This document shows positions 9,239-17,339 of a stretch of 64,000 bases of DNA, piece after piece (position 1 is the stretch's first letter; each line of letters starts with the position of its first letter). Position numbers and translations under genes: made by a program. The notes under the pieces were generated by a model, which was given only the letters and a program-made list of their open reading frames with translations, made no database searches and had not been told where the DNA came from. This stretch comes from DAIPKP01 sp964545875 (GTDB lineage: Bacteria; Synergistota; Synergistia; Synergistales; Aminiphilaceae), in the NCBI GenBank assembly GCA_964545875.1, contig CAZJHH010000009.1, positions 47,425-111,424 on the forward strand, written 5' to 3'.

Positions 9239-10260
9239 GTCTTTTCTTCCGTCAAGGCTCCGAGAGCCGGAGCGAGCTGGTTCACCTTCTGCATAAGATC
9301 CTCGAACCCCGGAATATCCAAGGACTGGGCTCCGTCCGAAAGAGCCTCGGCAGGCCGGGGATGTACCTCTATCATGAGTCCGTCGGCGCCGCAACTCAAG
9401 GCGGCGAGGCTCATGGGGAGCACCAGATCCCGTACTCCCGTACCGTGGCTGGGATCCACGATGATGGGAAGATGGGAAAGGGATTTCACCAAAGGCACCA
9501 CGCTCAGATCCAATGTATTTCTGGTGCGCTTCTCGAAGCTCCGGATGCCCCGCTCACAGAGCACCACCCGATGGTTTCCCCCCGCAAGAATGTACTCCGC
9601 CGCCTGAAGCCACTCGTCCACCGTGGCGGTCATGCCCCGCTTGAGAAGCACCGGAGTCCGGCAGCGCCCCAGGGCTTTGAGAAGGCTGAAGTTCTGCATG
9701 TTCCGGGCTCCCACCTGGAACATATCCACGTGAGGGAGCATACCCTCGATATCCTCCACTCCCATCACCTCGGTGATGATGGGAAGCCCCGTCACGGCAC
9801 GGGCCTCTTCCATAAGGGCAACTCCCTCATGCCCCAGCCCCTGGAAGGAGTAGGGATTGGTGCGGGGCTTGAAGGCTCCTCCCCGAAGCATGGAGGCCCC
9901 GGCGGCCTTGACGCCCCGGGCGGCTTCCAGCATCTGTTCCCGACCCTCCACGGCGCAGGGCCCCGCCATGACCACCAGATTGCCCCCGCCGATGCGCAGT
10001 TGGGGCGTCAAATCCATGGATGCTCCCCGAGGAGCCATAACCCGGCTTCCCAGAGGAAAGGAATTTCCCGTGCAAACCACCTGATGCACCCCCGGAAGAG
10101 TCGCTATACCGCCGACACCCTCCTTGGGCTCATCCGCCACGATGCACATTCCCTCGACATGGGGCACCAAACGTCCCCGGCAGCCCTGCTCTTCCAAAGC
10201 CTCGCACACTCTCGCCATATCAAGACTCAAACTCCGCTCTTCCATTCGTACCACCAACAT
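9214..10260 (-). CDS. aroF: 3-deoxy-7-phosphoheptulonate (DAHP) synthase
   Basis: Condenses PEP and erythrose-4-phosphate, the committed step of aromatic biosynthesis. The 348-residue protein is of the type I-beta kind: an N-terminal ferredoxin-like regulatory domain (about residues 1-85, as in Thermotoga DAHP synthase where it confers Tyr/Phe inhibition), then a TIM barrel. The barrel shows VMAGPCAVE, GGAFKPRTNPYSFQG, QVGARNMQNF, LLKRG and the metal-binding IVDPSHGTG and EVHPRP. The start has a good ribosome site (GGAGGTGAG). It is the first enzyme gene after the attenuator, so the whole operon is under that control. Confidence 0.96.
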   Translation of the reverse strand: MLVVRMEERSLSLDMARVCEALEEQGCRGRLVPHVEGMCIVADEPKEGVGGIATLPGVHQVVCTGNSFPLGSRVMAPRGASMDLTPQLRIGGGNLVVMAGPCAVEGREQMLEAARGVKAAGASMLRGGAFKPRTNPYSFQGLGHEGVALMEEARAVTGLPIITEVMGVEDIEGMLPHVDMFQVGARNMQNFSLLKALGRCRTPVLLKRGMTATVDEWLQAAEYILAGGNHRVVLCERGIRSFEKRTRNTLDLSVVPLVKSLSHLPIIVDPSHGTGVRDLVLPMSLAALSCGADGLMIEVHPRPAEALSDGAQSLDIPGFEDLMQKVNQLAPALGALTEEKTCPLKIAM

Positions 10261-10311
10261 GGTTGCTCACCTCCGCTAAGCTCTTTCTTCCCTATGAAGA
10301 ACAAAACCGAC

Positions 10312-10352
10312 AAAAAAAGCCGGATTCGGGTTGTAGAAACCCGAATCCGGCT
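10312..10352 (-). terminator. Attenuator terminator of the aro operon
   Basis: A perfect 14-bp inverted repeat (AGCCGGATTCGGGT / ACCCGAATCCGGCT) with a 7-nt loop is followed on the minus strand by seven T. It sits between the aromatic-rich leader peptide and aroF, 50 nt before the aroF start, so it can only act as a regulated terminator within the leader transcript. Confidence 0.93.
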
Positions 10353-10388
10353 TATATCCCTTATGCTATCCTCCAGCTCCCGAAAATC

Positions 10389-10547
10389 CTAGAGCCGAGG
10401 TAACGGTATGGGCGGTGAAAGAACGGTACCAGCCTTGTTCGGATTTCCACGTGCGGAGAGGTCACTGGCATAATAATACGCTTGCCACTGACCGTTGCTA
10501 AAGTAATAATAAAAGCTTGCGTTCCGCTGGTGGCTATTTCCGAACAT
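10389..10547 (-). CDS. Aromatic-rich leader peptide of the aro operon attenuator
   Basis: A 52-residue ORF with a strong ribosome site (AAAGGAGGAAGAT) precedes aroF. Residues 12-16 read FYYYF, residue 21 is W, and residues 24-26 are YYY: three Phe (one at residue 2), six Tyr and one Trp within 26 codons. The second half is ordinary and Pro-rich. The ORF ends about 35 nt before the attenuator stem. By analogy with pheL and trpL, ribosome stalling when charged Tyr-, Phe- or Trp-tRNA is short should prevent the terminator from forming and turn on aroF-tyrA-aroA-aroE-aroC-aroKB-aroQ. The function is inferred from the arrangement. Confidence 0.9.
   Translation of the reverse strand: MFGNSHQRNASFYYYFSNGQWQAYYYASDLSARGNPNKAGTVLSPPIPLPRL
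10460..10493 (-). promoter_or_regulatory. Putative pause hairpin inside the aro leader ORF
   Basis: The 11-nt arms (GGTCAGTGGCA and TGCCAGTGACC on the transcript strand) pair except for one central G-G mismatch. The second YYY codon run falls in the 12-nt loop and the single Trp codon in the 5' arm. This is the place where an attenuator 1:2 pause hairpin is expected. Confidence 0.6.
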
Positions 10548-10618
10548 CCGATCTTCCTCCTTTCCCTTTTTCTTCCTGATCTGAACTCTTCTTTACCGTG
10601 ATGCTACGATTTCGGGCC

Positions 10619-10646
10619 ATTATATAGGGATTCCGGATCTTGTCAA
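10619..10646 (-). promoter_or_regulatory. Sigma-70 promoter of the aro operon
   Basis: On the minus strand a consensus -35 TTGACA and a consensus -10 TATAAT are separated by 16 nt, about 70 nt upstream of the leader peptide start. Transcription should start near 10612. Confidence 0.85.
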
Positions 10647-10785
10647 GGAAAAGTTTCGCTTTTGTGACGGGACAGGAATAATGTCACCCCTATACGGGAT
10701 AGGGAAAAGGCCTCTCTCGGAACTCCCGGATTTTCGCCGGAAGGGACAGCGAAAAAACTTTCCTGAAACATGGCGGAAAAACATG

Positions 10786-10825
10786 AAGGAGGATCTTCCG
10801 ATCTTTCCGGAAGATCCTCCTTTTT
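10786..10825 (-). terminator. Terminator after the secreted hypothetical gene
   Basis: A 15-bp perfect stem (AAGGAGGATCTTCCG and its complement) with a 7-nt loop lies just after the stop of the 10866-11297 gene. The T run is better on the plus strand, so it may work in both directions and insulate the aro promoter. Confidence 0.75.
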
Positions 10826-10865
10826 CCTCGGCGGGGCACGAAGCTATCCGAAAATCCGACAGCGC

Positions 10866-11297
10866 TTATTTCAGAATCTCGTATTTCGTATAATCCTTCT
10901 CCAGATCCACGTAAAGGGTTTTATCCTTCGCCTTGTAATCGATTCCCCGAACGTCAAAACCTACGATTTTGCCGTTTTCGCCGATGTGATATATGGCTAT
11001 GTTGATCATGTGGTCATCATAATTCGCGTACACCAATCTCTCGTTTTTCTCGTCTATGTAGCCATGCGATCGATAGGCCGACTGCAGATCCGCATCCTTG
11101 TGAATGATAAAACCATTCGCAAAGTTGTTCCACCCGTTGTCCAGGAGAGGAACGTTTTCGATGAACCTGGTGGCAACCTTTCCTCCCGGAAAGGTCACCT
11201 TGTAAATACCCTCTTCAAAAACCAAACCTTCGGCATATGCCGAACCGCATACCAGCACAAACAAAACGAGCATTCCCGCAAGTAAAAATCTTCTCAT
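10866..11297 (-). CDS. Hypothetical secreted protein
   Basis: The 143-residue protein has a clear Sec signal peptide (MRRF, a hydrophobic stretch, then cleavage near AYA-EG). The mature part is about 120 residues, with charged/aromatic beta-rich character and no motif I recognise and no cysteine. A ribosome site (AGGAGA) precedes the start and a strong hairpin follows the stop. It is AT-richer than the neighbouring aro genes. It stands alone between the aro promoter and a non-coding gap, so context gives no function. Confidence 0.75.
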   Translation of the reverse strand: MRRFLLAGMLVLFVLVCGSAYAEGLVFEEGIYKVTFPGGKVATRFIENVPLLDNGWNNFANGFIIHKDADLQSAYRSHGYIDEKNERLVYANYDDHMINIAIYHIGENGKIVGFDVRGIDYKAKDKTLYVDLEKDYTKYEILK

Positions 11298-11678
11298 ATC
11301 TCATTCTCCTCTCTCTTTAGAATCGCTTTTCTCTGCCTCGGATTGCTTTCGGGGATCTTTTTGAATTTTACACTATTCAAACTCTTCGCGTCCACTCCGA
11401 AACTTTTCCTGTAAAAAATCAGGAGCCAAGCCTCTGTTCATAGAACACCACCTTCTGATGGCGGGAGAGAGCTCTCTGGGGCTCCTGCGGTGGGCCCTAA
11501 CGTTCTGCGGTAACCCCGGGAGCGCTTCTCTGCATTTTCTCCTGGTTCGCCCATAATCCCAAGGTGGTACGAAAAAACTCCGTTTCACAAAAATCGTGAC
11601 AGCATAGAGTAAAATAAAGCTTGCGTAAGAATTGCTTGCCAATAAAAACATGACGAATCGTGACAAGGAGGCGTTTCC
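11298..11678. other. Gap with no recognised gene
   Basis: About 380 nt between divergent genes. A minus-strand frame over about 11373-11580 stays open and could be an old gene remnant, but I recognise nothing in it. The plus-strand ribosome site of the acetyltransferase (AAGGAGG) lies at the right end. Confidence 0.4.
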
Positions 11679-12230
11679 ATGCAACAGCCGAAACCGGTCT
11701 TTCCCGTACTCCAAACTCCCCGGCTCATTCTGGGAGAGCTTGAAGAATCGCATGCCGAAGCCCTGCATGCCATCTGGACGGATTCCCGGGTACTCGAATA
11801 TCTCGTGCTGGATCCCTTTACGGAACTGACCCAAACCAAAGAGATGATTGCACTCCTTCAGGGGCTTTTCGCCGCCTCCCAGGGTATTCGCTGGGTTCTT
11901 ATCCATAAACCCGACGGGAAAATCCTCGGAACATGCGGATTTCACAAGTGGAGCAGGGAACATCATCGGGCGGAAATGGGATATGAGCTCGCCTCCCAGG
12001 CCTGGCGGCAAGGGTTCATGAGCGAAGCCCTGGAGGCGGCGCTGGAATACGGATTTACCGAAATGGAGTGCAACCGGGTGGAAGCCCTGGTCACCCTGGG
12101 GAACCAAGGATCCCGGGGAATTCTCGAAAAGAAAGGCTTTACCCTGGAAGGAACCTTGCGGCAGTACGAATGGGCCCGGGGAAAATTTCAGGATCAGTGG
12201 ATCTTCTCCCTCCTTCGGGAGGAGCGGTGA
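11679..12230 (+). CDS. GNAT acetyltransferase, RimJ/RimL type
   Basis: A 183-residue acetyltransferase of the Acetyltransf_3 group, which acetylates ribosomal-protein N-termini or small amines with acetyl-CoA. It begins with the family pattern LQTPRLILGELEESHAEAL. The acetyl-CoA region is around residues 106-125 (AEMGYELASQAWRQGFMSEAL), and it has the typical NRVEALVTLGNQGSRGILEKKGF segment near the C-terminus. A strong ribosome site (AAGGAGG) sets the start. It is likely monocistronic, with a terminator overlapping the stop codon. The substrate cannot be deduced. Confidence 0.9.
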   Translation: MQQPKPVFPVLQTPRLILGELEESHAEALHAIWTDSRVLEYLVLDPFTELTQTKEMIALLQGLFAASQGIRWVLIHKPDGKILGTCGFHKWSREHHRAEMGYELASQAWRQGFMSEALEAALEYGFTEMECNRVEALVTLGNQGSRGILEKKGFTLEGTLRQYEWARGKFQDQWIFSLLREER

Positions 12231-12255
12231 AAAACCCCCTAATGGGCGGTTTTTC
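12229..12255 (+). terminator. Terminator after the GNAT gene
   Basis: Stem GAAAAACC / GGTTTTTC with an inner CCC-TAAT-GGG stem, ending in T. It starts within the stop codon of the acetyltransferase gene. Confidence 0.75.
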
Positions 12256-12315
12256 GAAAGTTTCGGCCCATGCGGAACGCTTGGTGAAAAGACATTCTCT
12301 TTGGAGGTGATGGTC

Positions 12316-12789
12316 GTGCAGCGCTCAAGCCTTCCGGTGTTCCTTCTCTTTCTCGCCCTCTGCCTGGGAGCGGGCTTTATCGGCTCTTACGCCACCGCAT
12401 CTTCGGTGAACACCTGGTACGCCACCCTGGTAAAACCCTCCTGGACACCTCCGGGCTGGCTCTTCGGCCCCGTGTGGACAATCCTTTACATTCTCATGGC
12501 CTGGTCCGCCTACCGAATCTGGAAGACCGGGGTATCTCCCGCCTCCCGAATCTTTCTCCCCTTCTGGATACAGCTGGGGCTGAACTTCGCCTGGTCCTGG
12601 ATCTTCTTCTACTTTCACCAGCCCGGCTGGGCCCTGGGGGATTTGCTGCTGCTTCTGGGAGTGCTCCTCTGGAATATGGCGGTTTTTCTGAGCCGGGATC
12701 TTCCCGCGGGGCTCATGCTGGTCCCCTATCTGCTCTGGGGATGCTTTGCGGGGGCACTGAACTTCGTTCTCTGGCGGATGAACCTTTAG
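12316..12789 (+). CDS. tspO: TspO/MBR family tryptophan-rich sensory protein
   Basis: A small membrane protein with five predicted helices, the TspO / benzodiazepine-receptor fold that binds tetrapyrroles and often acts as a stress or oxygen sensor. The 157 residues carry family marks: WYATLVKPSWTPPGWLFGPVWTILYILMAWSAYR, LNFAWSWIFFYFHQPGWALG and the C-terminal YLLWGCFAGALNFVLWRMN. The GTG at 12316 is chosen because GGAGGTGAT lies 8 nt upstream; an ATG at 12310 is too close to that site. It lies alone between two terminators. Confidence 0.92.
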   Translation: MQRSSLPVFLLFLALCLGAGFIGSYATASSVNTWYATLVKPSWTPPGWLFGPVWTILYILMAWSAYRIWKTGVSPASRIFLPFWIQLGLNFAWSWIFFYFHQPGWALGDLLLLLGVLLWNMAVFLSRDLPAGLMLVPYLLWGCFAGALNFVLWRMNL

Positions 12790-12803
12790 GAACCGAAAAC
12801 ACA

Positions 12804-12859
12804 AGAAGCGAAGGCACCGCCATCTTTTCGGAGCATGTGCGGTGCCTTCGCTTCTGTTT
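12804..12859 (+). terminator. Terminator after tspO
   Basis: A 17-bp perfect stem (AGAAGCGAAGGCACCGC and its complement) with an 18-nt loop is followed by GTTTTT. Confidence 0.88.
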
Positions 12860-12963
12860 TTATGTTTGCTTTTGTGTTCATGTTTCCCTTACGCACTTCC
12901 ATGCCTTTGCGCACCCTAGAGTACCCTTAGATTTGCCACTCCACTTAACGAAAACTCACGTAA

Positions 12964-14103
12964 TCAGAGCCGCAGCTCCCCCAGCACGAGATTGCACAAC
13001 CCCATGACGTTGATATTTTTCTGGAAAAGATTCCAGGCCGCATCCCCCTCCAGGGTGTTCTCGGGCTGTCCGTAGTTGGTGAGGTAGATTACCGCCAGAT
13101 CGTACTCGGGATCCAGGTAGAGAAAGGTTCCCGCCCCGCCCATTTTGCCGATTCCCCGGGAAGAGCAGAGATCTCCGAAGAAGGAGAAGGGAGATTGGGC
13201 ATACTCCCAGAACCAGACCTTGGGGCCGCTCAGAATGTAGTGCAGATACGAAACCGGCTCCTCGCAAAGATTGGGATTGGTGATTTCTCCGGTCATCCGC
13301 TCTGCGGCGAGGGGGCCCAGAACCCGCATCCCCTCCAGAGTTCCTTCCTGCAAGATCATCCGGGAAAAGCGCAGCATGTCCCGGGCAGTGGAAAAGATGC
13401 CGTCGGAGCCCAGAATTTCTCCCATATTATGCTCCAGATCCTGGCAGAGCTGGCCCCGCAGAGGCCGGCGGCTTTCGGAAATGCCGGTATCCGCGCATTC
13501 TTCCCTGTTCGGAGGGCAATAGAAGGTTCGGTTCATTCCAAGGGGTTCGAAGAAATATTTTCGGGCTCCCTCCTGAAGATCCATTCCTGAAATGCGTTCC
13601 AGGGCCTTTCCCAGAAGGCGGCAGGAAACATCGCTGTAGAAGACCCGGCTTCCCGGAGAGGTTTCCAGAGGCTGCTCGTAGTGACATTGCCAGCATTTTT
13701 GCATATCCCCCGCCGCGGCGGCGGCTTCGGATCCCGGAGGATCCAGAAGAGAAATGCCCCCGGTAAAGTTCAGCATGTCCCGAAAGGTGACCCTCTTTTT
13801 TTCCTCGGAAGTGGCGAACTCCGGGAGATACTCCGCCAGCCGGTCCTCCAGGCAGAGCCTTCCCTCTTCCAGAAGCTTGAAAGCCAGAGGAAGGGTGACC
13901 ATAACCTTGGTGATGGACTCCAGATTGAACAGGGTGTTTTCGGTTACCCGATCTTCCGAACGATCCGAGCCCTTTACCATGCTTCCCAGATACTGTTCCG
14001 CGAGGATTTCCTCTCCCCGGGCTACGATCACCTGGCATCCCGGATAATTTCCCTTCTCTACCCGGGAGGCCACGAAGTCGTGAACCTTCTCCTTCATTCT
14101 CAT
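12964..14103 (-). CDS. Serine hydrolase of the beta-lactamase / class C family
   Basis: A 379-residue member of the Beta-lactamase (PF00144) family of serine hydrolases, which includes esterases, peptidases and AmpC. The SxxK nucleophile motif is SITK (residues about 63-66), and a YSD triad matches the YxN-type second motif. It lacks a signal peptide, so it is probably cytoplasmic and more likely an esterase or peptidase than a resistance beta-lactamase. The start overlaps the end of brnQ in an ATGA, so the two are one operon; the partnership hints at amino-acid-derivative metabolism. Confidence 0.85.
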   Translation of the reverse strand: MRMKEKVHDFVASRVEKGNYPGCQVIVARGEEILAEQYLGSMVKGSDRSEDRVTENTLFNLESITKVMVTLPLAFKLLEEGRLCLEDRLAEYLPEFATSEEKKRVTFRDMLNFTGGISLLDPPGSEAAAAAGDMQKCWQCHYEQPLETSPGSRVFYSDVSCRLLGKALERISGMDLQEGARKYFFEPLGMNRTFYCPPNREECADTGISESRRPLRGQLCQDLEHNMGEILGSDGIFSTARDMLRFSRMILQEGTLEGMRVLGPLAAERMTGEITNPNLCEEPVSYLHYILSGPKVWFWEYAQSPFSFFGDLCSSRGIGKMGGAGTFLYLDPEYDLAVIYLTNYGQPENTLEGDAAWNLFQKNINVMGLCNLVLGELRL

Positions 14104-15413
14104 GCGGCTCTCCCCTTATCCTTATTTCCGGAAAAGGCGAAAAGCATCTGGGCGATCACCATGCATCCCAGGGTGGGAAGAATCCATCCCAGTCCCTGAG
14201 ATCCCAGGGGAAGGGAAGCGGCGAAAGTGGAAATGGGGTTCCCGGTAATGCCGTAGAAGGAGAGCATGTCCCCCAGGCCGAAGACCAGGGCCGCCACCAT
14301 GCCCACCGTAACCGCCTTGCGGATGGTATCGAAACGGTAATAGAGGGCACAGAGAATCAACAGAATAATGGAGGGGTAGATAAGCACCAGCCAGGGCACG
14401 GTGTATTTCACGATCCGGCTCAGCCCCACCAGGCCGAGAACGAAGCCGATGAGGGTGCTGGCGGTAACTACCACCCGGTACTGGAGTTTCTCGCCGCTCA
14501 TCTCCTGGAACATGTCCCCCGCCATGGAAGTGATGGCCGCGGAGGTGCTGAGGCAGCTCAAGGCCATGATGATGGCAAAGCTGATAAGTCCCGCACTCCC
14601 GAGAAGCCCCTGGGCGATCTCCGTGGAGAGCACCCCGATGGAAGCCTCGGGAAAGGCCGAGCCCGAGGTGGCCCCGAGATAGACCAGCACGGTGGAGGTG
14701 ATTCCCAACAGGATGGCGGTGCCCAGGCCGATGGCGTTGAGGTTTGCATTCTGCCCCTCCCGGGTGGTTATGTTTCGCATTTTCAGCTCGTGAAGCACCC
14801 ATCCTCCGAAGAGAAGCGCCGCGATGGCGTTCATGGTGTTGTAGGCGTTGAGCATTCCCTCCTTGAGGGCTGTGGCGGAGCCGGGATCCACGGGGGATCC
14901 AAGAGGGCTCAATATTCCCTTGCCCACCAGAAGCACCACGAAAAGAATCAGGGCGGGGGCGAGAAGCTTGCCCAGCTTATCGATCACCGTGGCCCGGGTA
15001 AAGGCGATGTAGAAACTCAGGAGAAAGAACACCCCCAGGGTAGCCCAGAGAGGCACCGAGGGAAAGAGAGGGAGCACCGCCATCTCGTGGGTGGCGGAGG
15101 CCACCCGGGGAAGGATGAAGAACACCGTGATAAGCACGGGAACCGCCGCATAGATGCTGCCGAAAAAACCTCCCAGGGTTCTCCGGGCGAGAGCCCCCAG
15201 AGACTGGTTCTGATGGGCACAGGCGAGATAGGCCAGCCAGACCCCGAGGCTGTTGATGATCATGTATCCCAGAGAGGCGGTAAACCAGGAGGCTCCCGTA
15301 TCCCTTCCGAGAATGGGAGGAAAGATGAGATCTCCCACGCCGAAATGAGAGGAGAACATGGCTCCGCTGATAAGGACGAGCACCGAAACGGGCAAAAGTG
15401 TTTTGTTTTTCAT
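14100..15413 (-). CDS. brnQ: Branched-chain amino acid carrier, BrnQ (LIVCS) family
   Basis: A sodium-coupled leucine/isoleucine/valine transporter of the inner membrane, 437 residues with about 12 hydrophobic helices. The N-terminal signature (ISGAMFSSHFGVGDLIFPP) matches the BrnQ motif with its unwound first helix, and the segment around MNAIAALLFGGWVL is also family-like. ATG at 15413 is chosen because it precedes the first helix and has an AGGGAG ribosome site; the longer open frame upstream has no conserved content. It is co-transcribed with the serine hydrolase behind it. Confidence 0.92.
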   Translation of the reverse strand: MKNKTLLPVSVLVLISGAMFSSHFGVGDLIFPPILGRDTGASWFTASLGYMIINSLGVWLAYLACAHQNQSLGALARRTLGGFFGSIYAAVPVLITVFFILPRVASATHEMAVLPLFPSVPLWATLGVFFLLSFYIAFTRATVIDKLGKLLAPALILFVVLLVGKGILSPLGSPVDPGSATALKEGMLNAYNTMNAIAALLFGGWVLHELKMRNITTREGQNANLNAIGLGTAILLGITSTVLVYLGATSGSAFPEASIGVLSTEIAQGLLGSAGLISFAIIMALSCLSTSAAITSMAGDMFQEMSGEKLQYRVVVTASTLIGFVLGLVGLSRIVKYTVPWLVLIYPSIILLILCALYYRFDTIRKAVTVGMVAALVFGLGDMLSFYGITGNPISTFAASLPLGSQGLGWILPTLGCMVIAQMLFAFSGNKDKGRAA

Positions 15414-15696
15414 ACGACAGAACTCCCTTCCAGAAAGCAAAATTTCTTCTCCACCAGCCGTAAGCGCCGATTCTTCCAAATCCTCGGAAAGCTTTCACCT
15501 CCTCGCTCTCTCTTTCTTTTCATGGCGCAGATCGTTACGAGCATATGCCAAAAGAAAAAGTATGTAAACCTGAACACTTTATCACAAAAACGCATTTCCG
15601 TACTACTCATCATGTTCTTTTCGGGCACTCTCTTTTTCGTGCCTCTCCCGGCCTCCTTCTTTGGGGGGATTCTCCTTCCGGAGCGGTTACGGGATC

Positions 15697-15725
15697 TTGC
15701 ACAAAAGGGGTTTTTCCCCTATGCT
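15697..15725 (+). promoter_or_regulatory. Promoter of the lemA-htpX-pheA group
   Basis: TTGCAC and TATGCT are separated by 17 nt on the plus strand, about 120 nt upstream of lemA. A small AAAAGGGG/CCCC hairpin lies in the spacer. No other feature is visible in the 430-nt divergent gap between brnQ and lemA. Confidence 0.6.
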
Positions 15726-15843
15726 CATGCGAATTTCTCCTTCATATTCGCCTTGACGGCGACATTTTCAGGGAACGAAAATCGGAACCGCCGGGGAAAA
15801 ACCATCTTTTACAAAGAAGAATCGAGAAAGGGGGCTTCACGAC

Positions 15844-16404
15844 ATGGAAAAGGGTTTGTATCTTTTTGGAGGGTTCCTGTTAGTCCTGGGAGCTTACGGA
15901 ATCTATATCTATAACTCTCTGGTCCGGAAAAAAGCCCGGGTGGAAAACGGCTGGAGCCAGATCGACGTACAGCTCAAACGGCGCTACGACCTGATCCCCA
16001 ACCTGGTGGAGACGGTAAAGGCCTACGCCGCTCACGAACGGGAGCTTTTTCAGAACATCGCCGCCCTGCGGAGCGCCGCTCACGCCGCGGCCTCCCCGGA
16101 GGAGGCCCTCCCCTTGGAAAACCAGCTTTCCGGAGCCCTGCGCTCCCTCCTGATGGTTTCGGAAAACTACCCGGATCTCAAGGCGAACGAAAACTTTCTC
16201 GCCCTCCAGGAGGAGCTGGCCTCCACGGAAAACAAGATCGCCTTCGCCCGGCAGTACTACAACGACACGGTGAAAGAGTACAACATCGCCATCCACGTCT
16301 TTCCCAACAACCTTCTCTCCCGAAGGCTGGGCTACGAACCCCGCCCCATGTGGACCCTCGAGGATTCCTCCGAGGGAAAACCCCTGCATATCTCCTGGAG
16401 CTGA
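15844..16404 (+). CDS. lemA: LemA family membrane protein
   Basis: A 186-residue protein with one N-terminal membrane helix and a helical-bundle LemA domain; the motif NSLVRKKARVENGWSQIDVQLKRRYDLIPNLVETVKAYAAHE is the family signature, and the end (YNIAIHVFPNNLLSRRLGY) is also typical. The function of LemA is uncertain, but it is commonly encoded next to an HtpX/M48 peptidase or a TPM-domain protein and is thought to act in envelope quality control. The htpX start follows 5 nt after the stop, so they form an operon. Confidence 0.94.
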   Translation: MEKGLYLFGGFLLVLGAYGIYIYNSLVRKKARVENGWSQIDVQLKRRYDLIPNLVETVKAYAAHERELFQNIAALRSAAHAAASPEEALPLENQLSGALRSLLMVSENYPDLKANENFLALQEELASTENKIAFARQYYNDTVKEYNIAIHVFPNNLLSRRLGYEPRPMWTLEDSSEGKPLHISWS

Positions 16405-16409
16405 CAGCC

Positions 16410-17324
16410 ATGGCAAGCTTTGAAAAACTTATGGACCACAACAAGCGCCTCAGCGTGCTGCTCTTTCTACTTCTCATGCTGCTTCTGGGCTTCCTCGGGG
16501 CTGCGGTGGGAGTTCTCTGGGGGGGGGACTGGTATACCGGAATTCCCGTGGCTCTCGCCGTGGGGGCAATCTACTTCTCCATCTCCTGGTTCTTCGGGGG
16601 TTCCATGATCCTCTCCATGAACCACGCCCGGGAAATCCGGCACGAGGACGCTCCCCAACTCTGGAACGTGGTGGAAGAACTCGCCATCGCCGGAGGGCTT
16701 CCCATGCCCAAAGTTTTTCTCATCGAAGATCAGGCCATGAACGCCTTCGCCACGGGACGGGATCCCCAGCACGCCAGCGTGGCCATCACCCGGGGATTGA
16801 TGGAAAAGCTGAACCGGGAGGAGCTTCAGGGCGTGATGGCCCACGAAATGTCCCACGTGCGGAACTACGACATCCGTTTCGCCATGCTCATGGCGGTAAT
16901 GGTGGGGTCCATCGTTCTCATCTGCGACATCCTCCGGCGGAGCCTCTTTTTCGGAAGCATGGGACGCCGCCGAAACAGCAGTTCCGGAGGAGGCAAGGGA
17001 CAAGTGATTCTGGCTATCGCCGCGCTGGTTCTCTCTATTCTGGCCCCGCTCTTCGCCGCCATCATTCAGCTTGCGGTAAGCCGGCAGAGGGAATACCTGG
17101 CGGATGCCTCGGCGGTGGAGCTTACCCGGAATCCCAAGGGGCTCATTCACGCCCTCCAGAAGCTCTCGGGGGATCCGGAAAAACTCCGGGGAGCCAGCCG
17201 GGGAACCCAGCATCTCTACATCGTCAATCCTTTCACAAAACAGGGCCGGGACAGCCTCTTCAGCACCCACCCCTCCCTGGAATCTCGGATCGCCCGGCTC
17301 GAACAGATCGCCGCAGCGGCCTAA
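16410..17324 (+). CDS. htpX: M48 family zinc metallopeptidase HtpX
   Basis: An integral-membrane protease that degrades misfolded membrane proteins. The 304 residues have two N-terminal helices (residues about 15-70), the zinc site AHEMSHVRNYD (HExxH), two more helices and the third-ligand region REYLADASAVELTRNP. The family length is normal. The start at 16410 follows lemA directly. Co-transcription with lemA supports an envelope stress role. pheA follows after 15 nt, so it may share the transcript. Confidence 0.96.
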   Translation: MASFEKLMDHNKRLSVLLFLLLMLLLGFLGAAVGVLWGGDWYTGIPVALAVGAIYFSISWFFGGSMILSMNHAREIRHEDAPQLWNVVEELAIAGGLPMPKVFLIEDQAMNAFATGRDPQHASVAITRGLMEKLNREELQGVMAHEMSHVRNYDIRFAMLMAVMVGSIVLICDILRRSLFFGSMGRRRNSSSGGGKGQVILAIAALVLSILAPLFAAIIQLAVSRQREYLADASAVELTRNPKGLIHALQKLSGDPEKLRGASRGTQHLYIVNPFTKQGRDSLFSTHPSLESRIARLEQIAAAA

Positions 17325-17339
17325 GAGGAGGTAGGAACC

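Noticed and set aside
10786..10822. The 15-bp perfect hairpin as a possible small-RNA or riboswitch.
   Set aside because: A simple terminator for the adjacent gene explains it; there is no further conserved structure.
12964..14103. Class C beta-lactamase resistance gene.
   Set aside because: The protein lacks a signal peptide and sits in an operon with an amino-acid carrier; the broad serine hydrolase family is the safer call.
15414..15540. A Leu/Ile/Val leader peptide before brnQ, by analogy with the aro and trp leaders.
   Set aside because: No short ORF with branched-chain codon runs plus terminator was found there.
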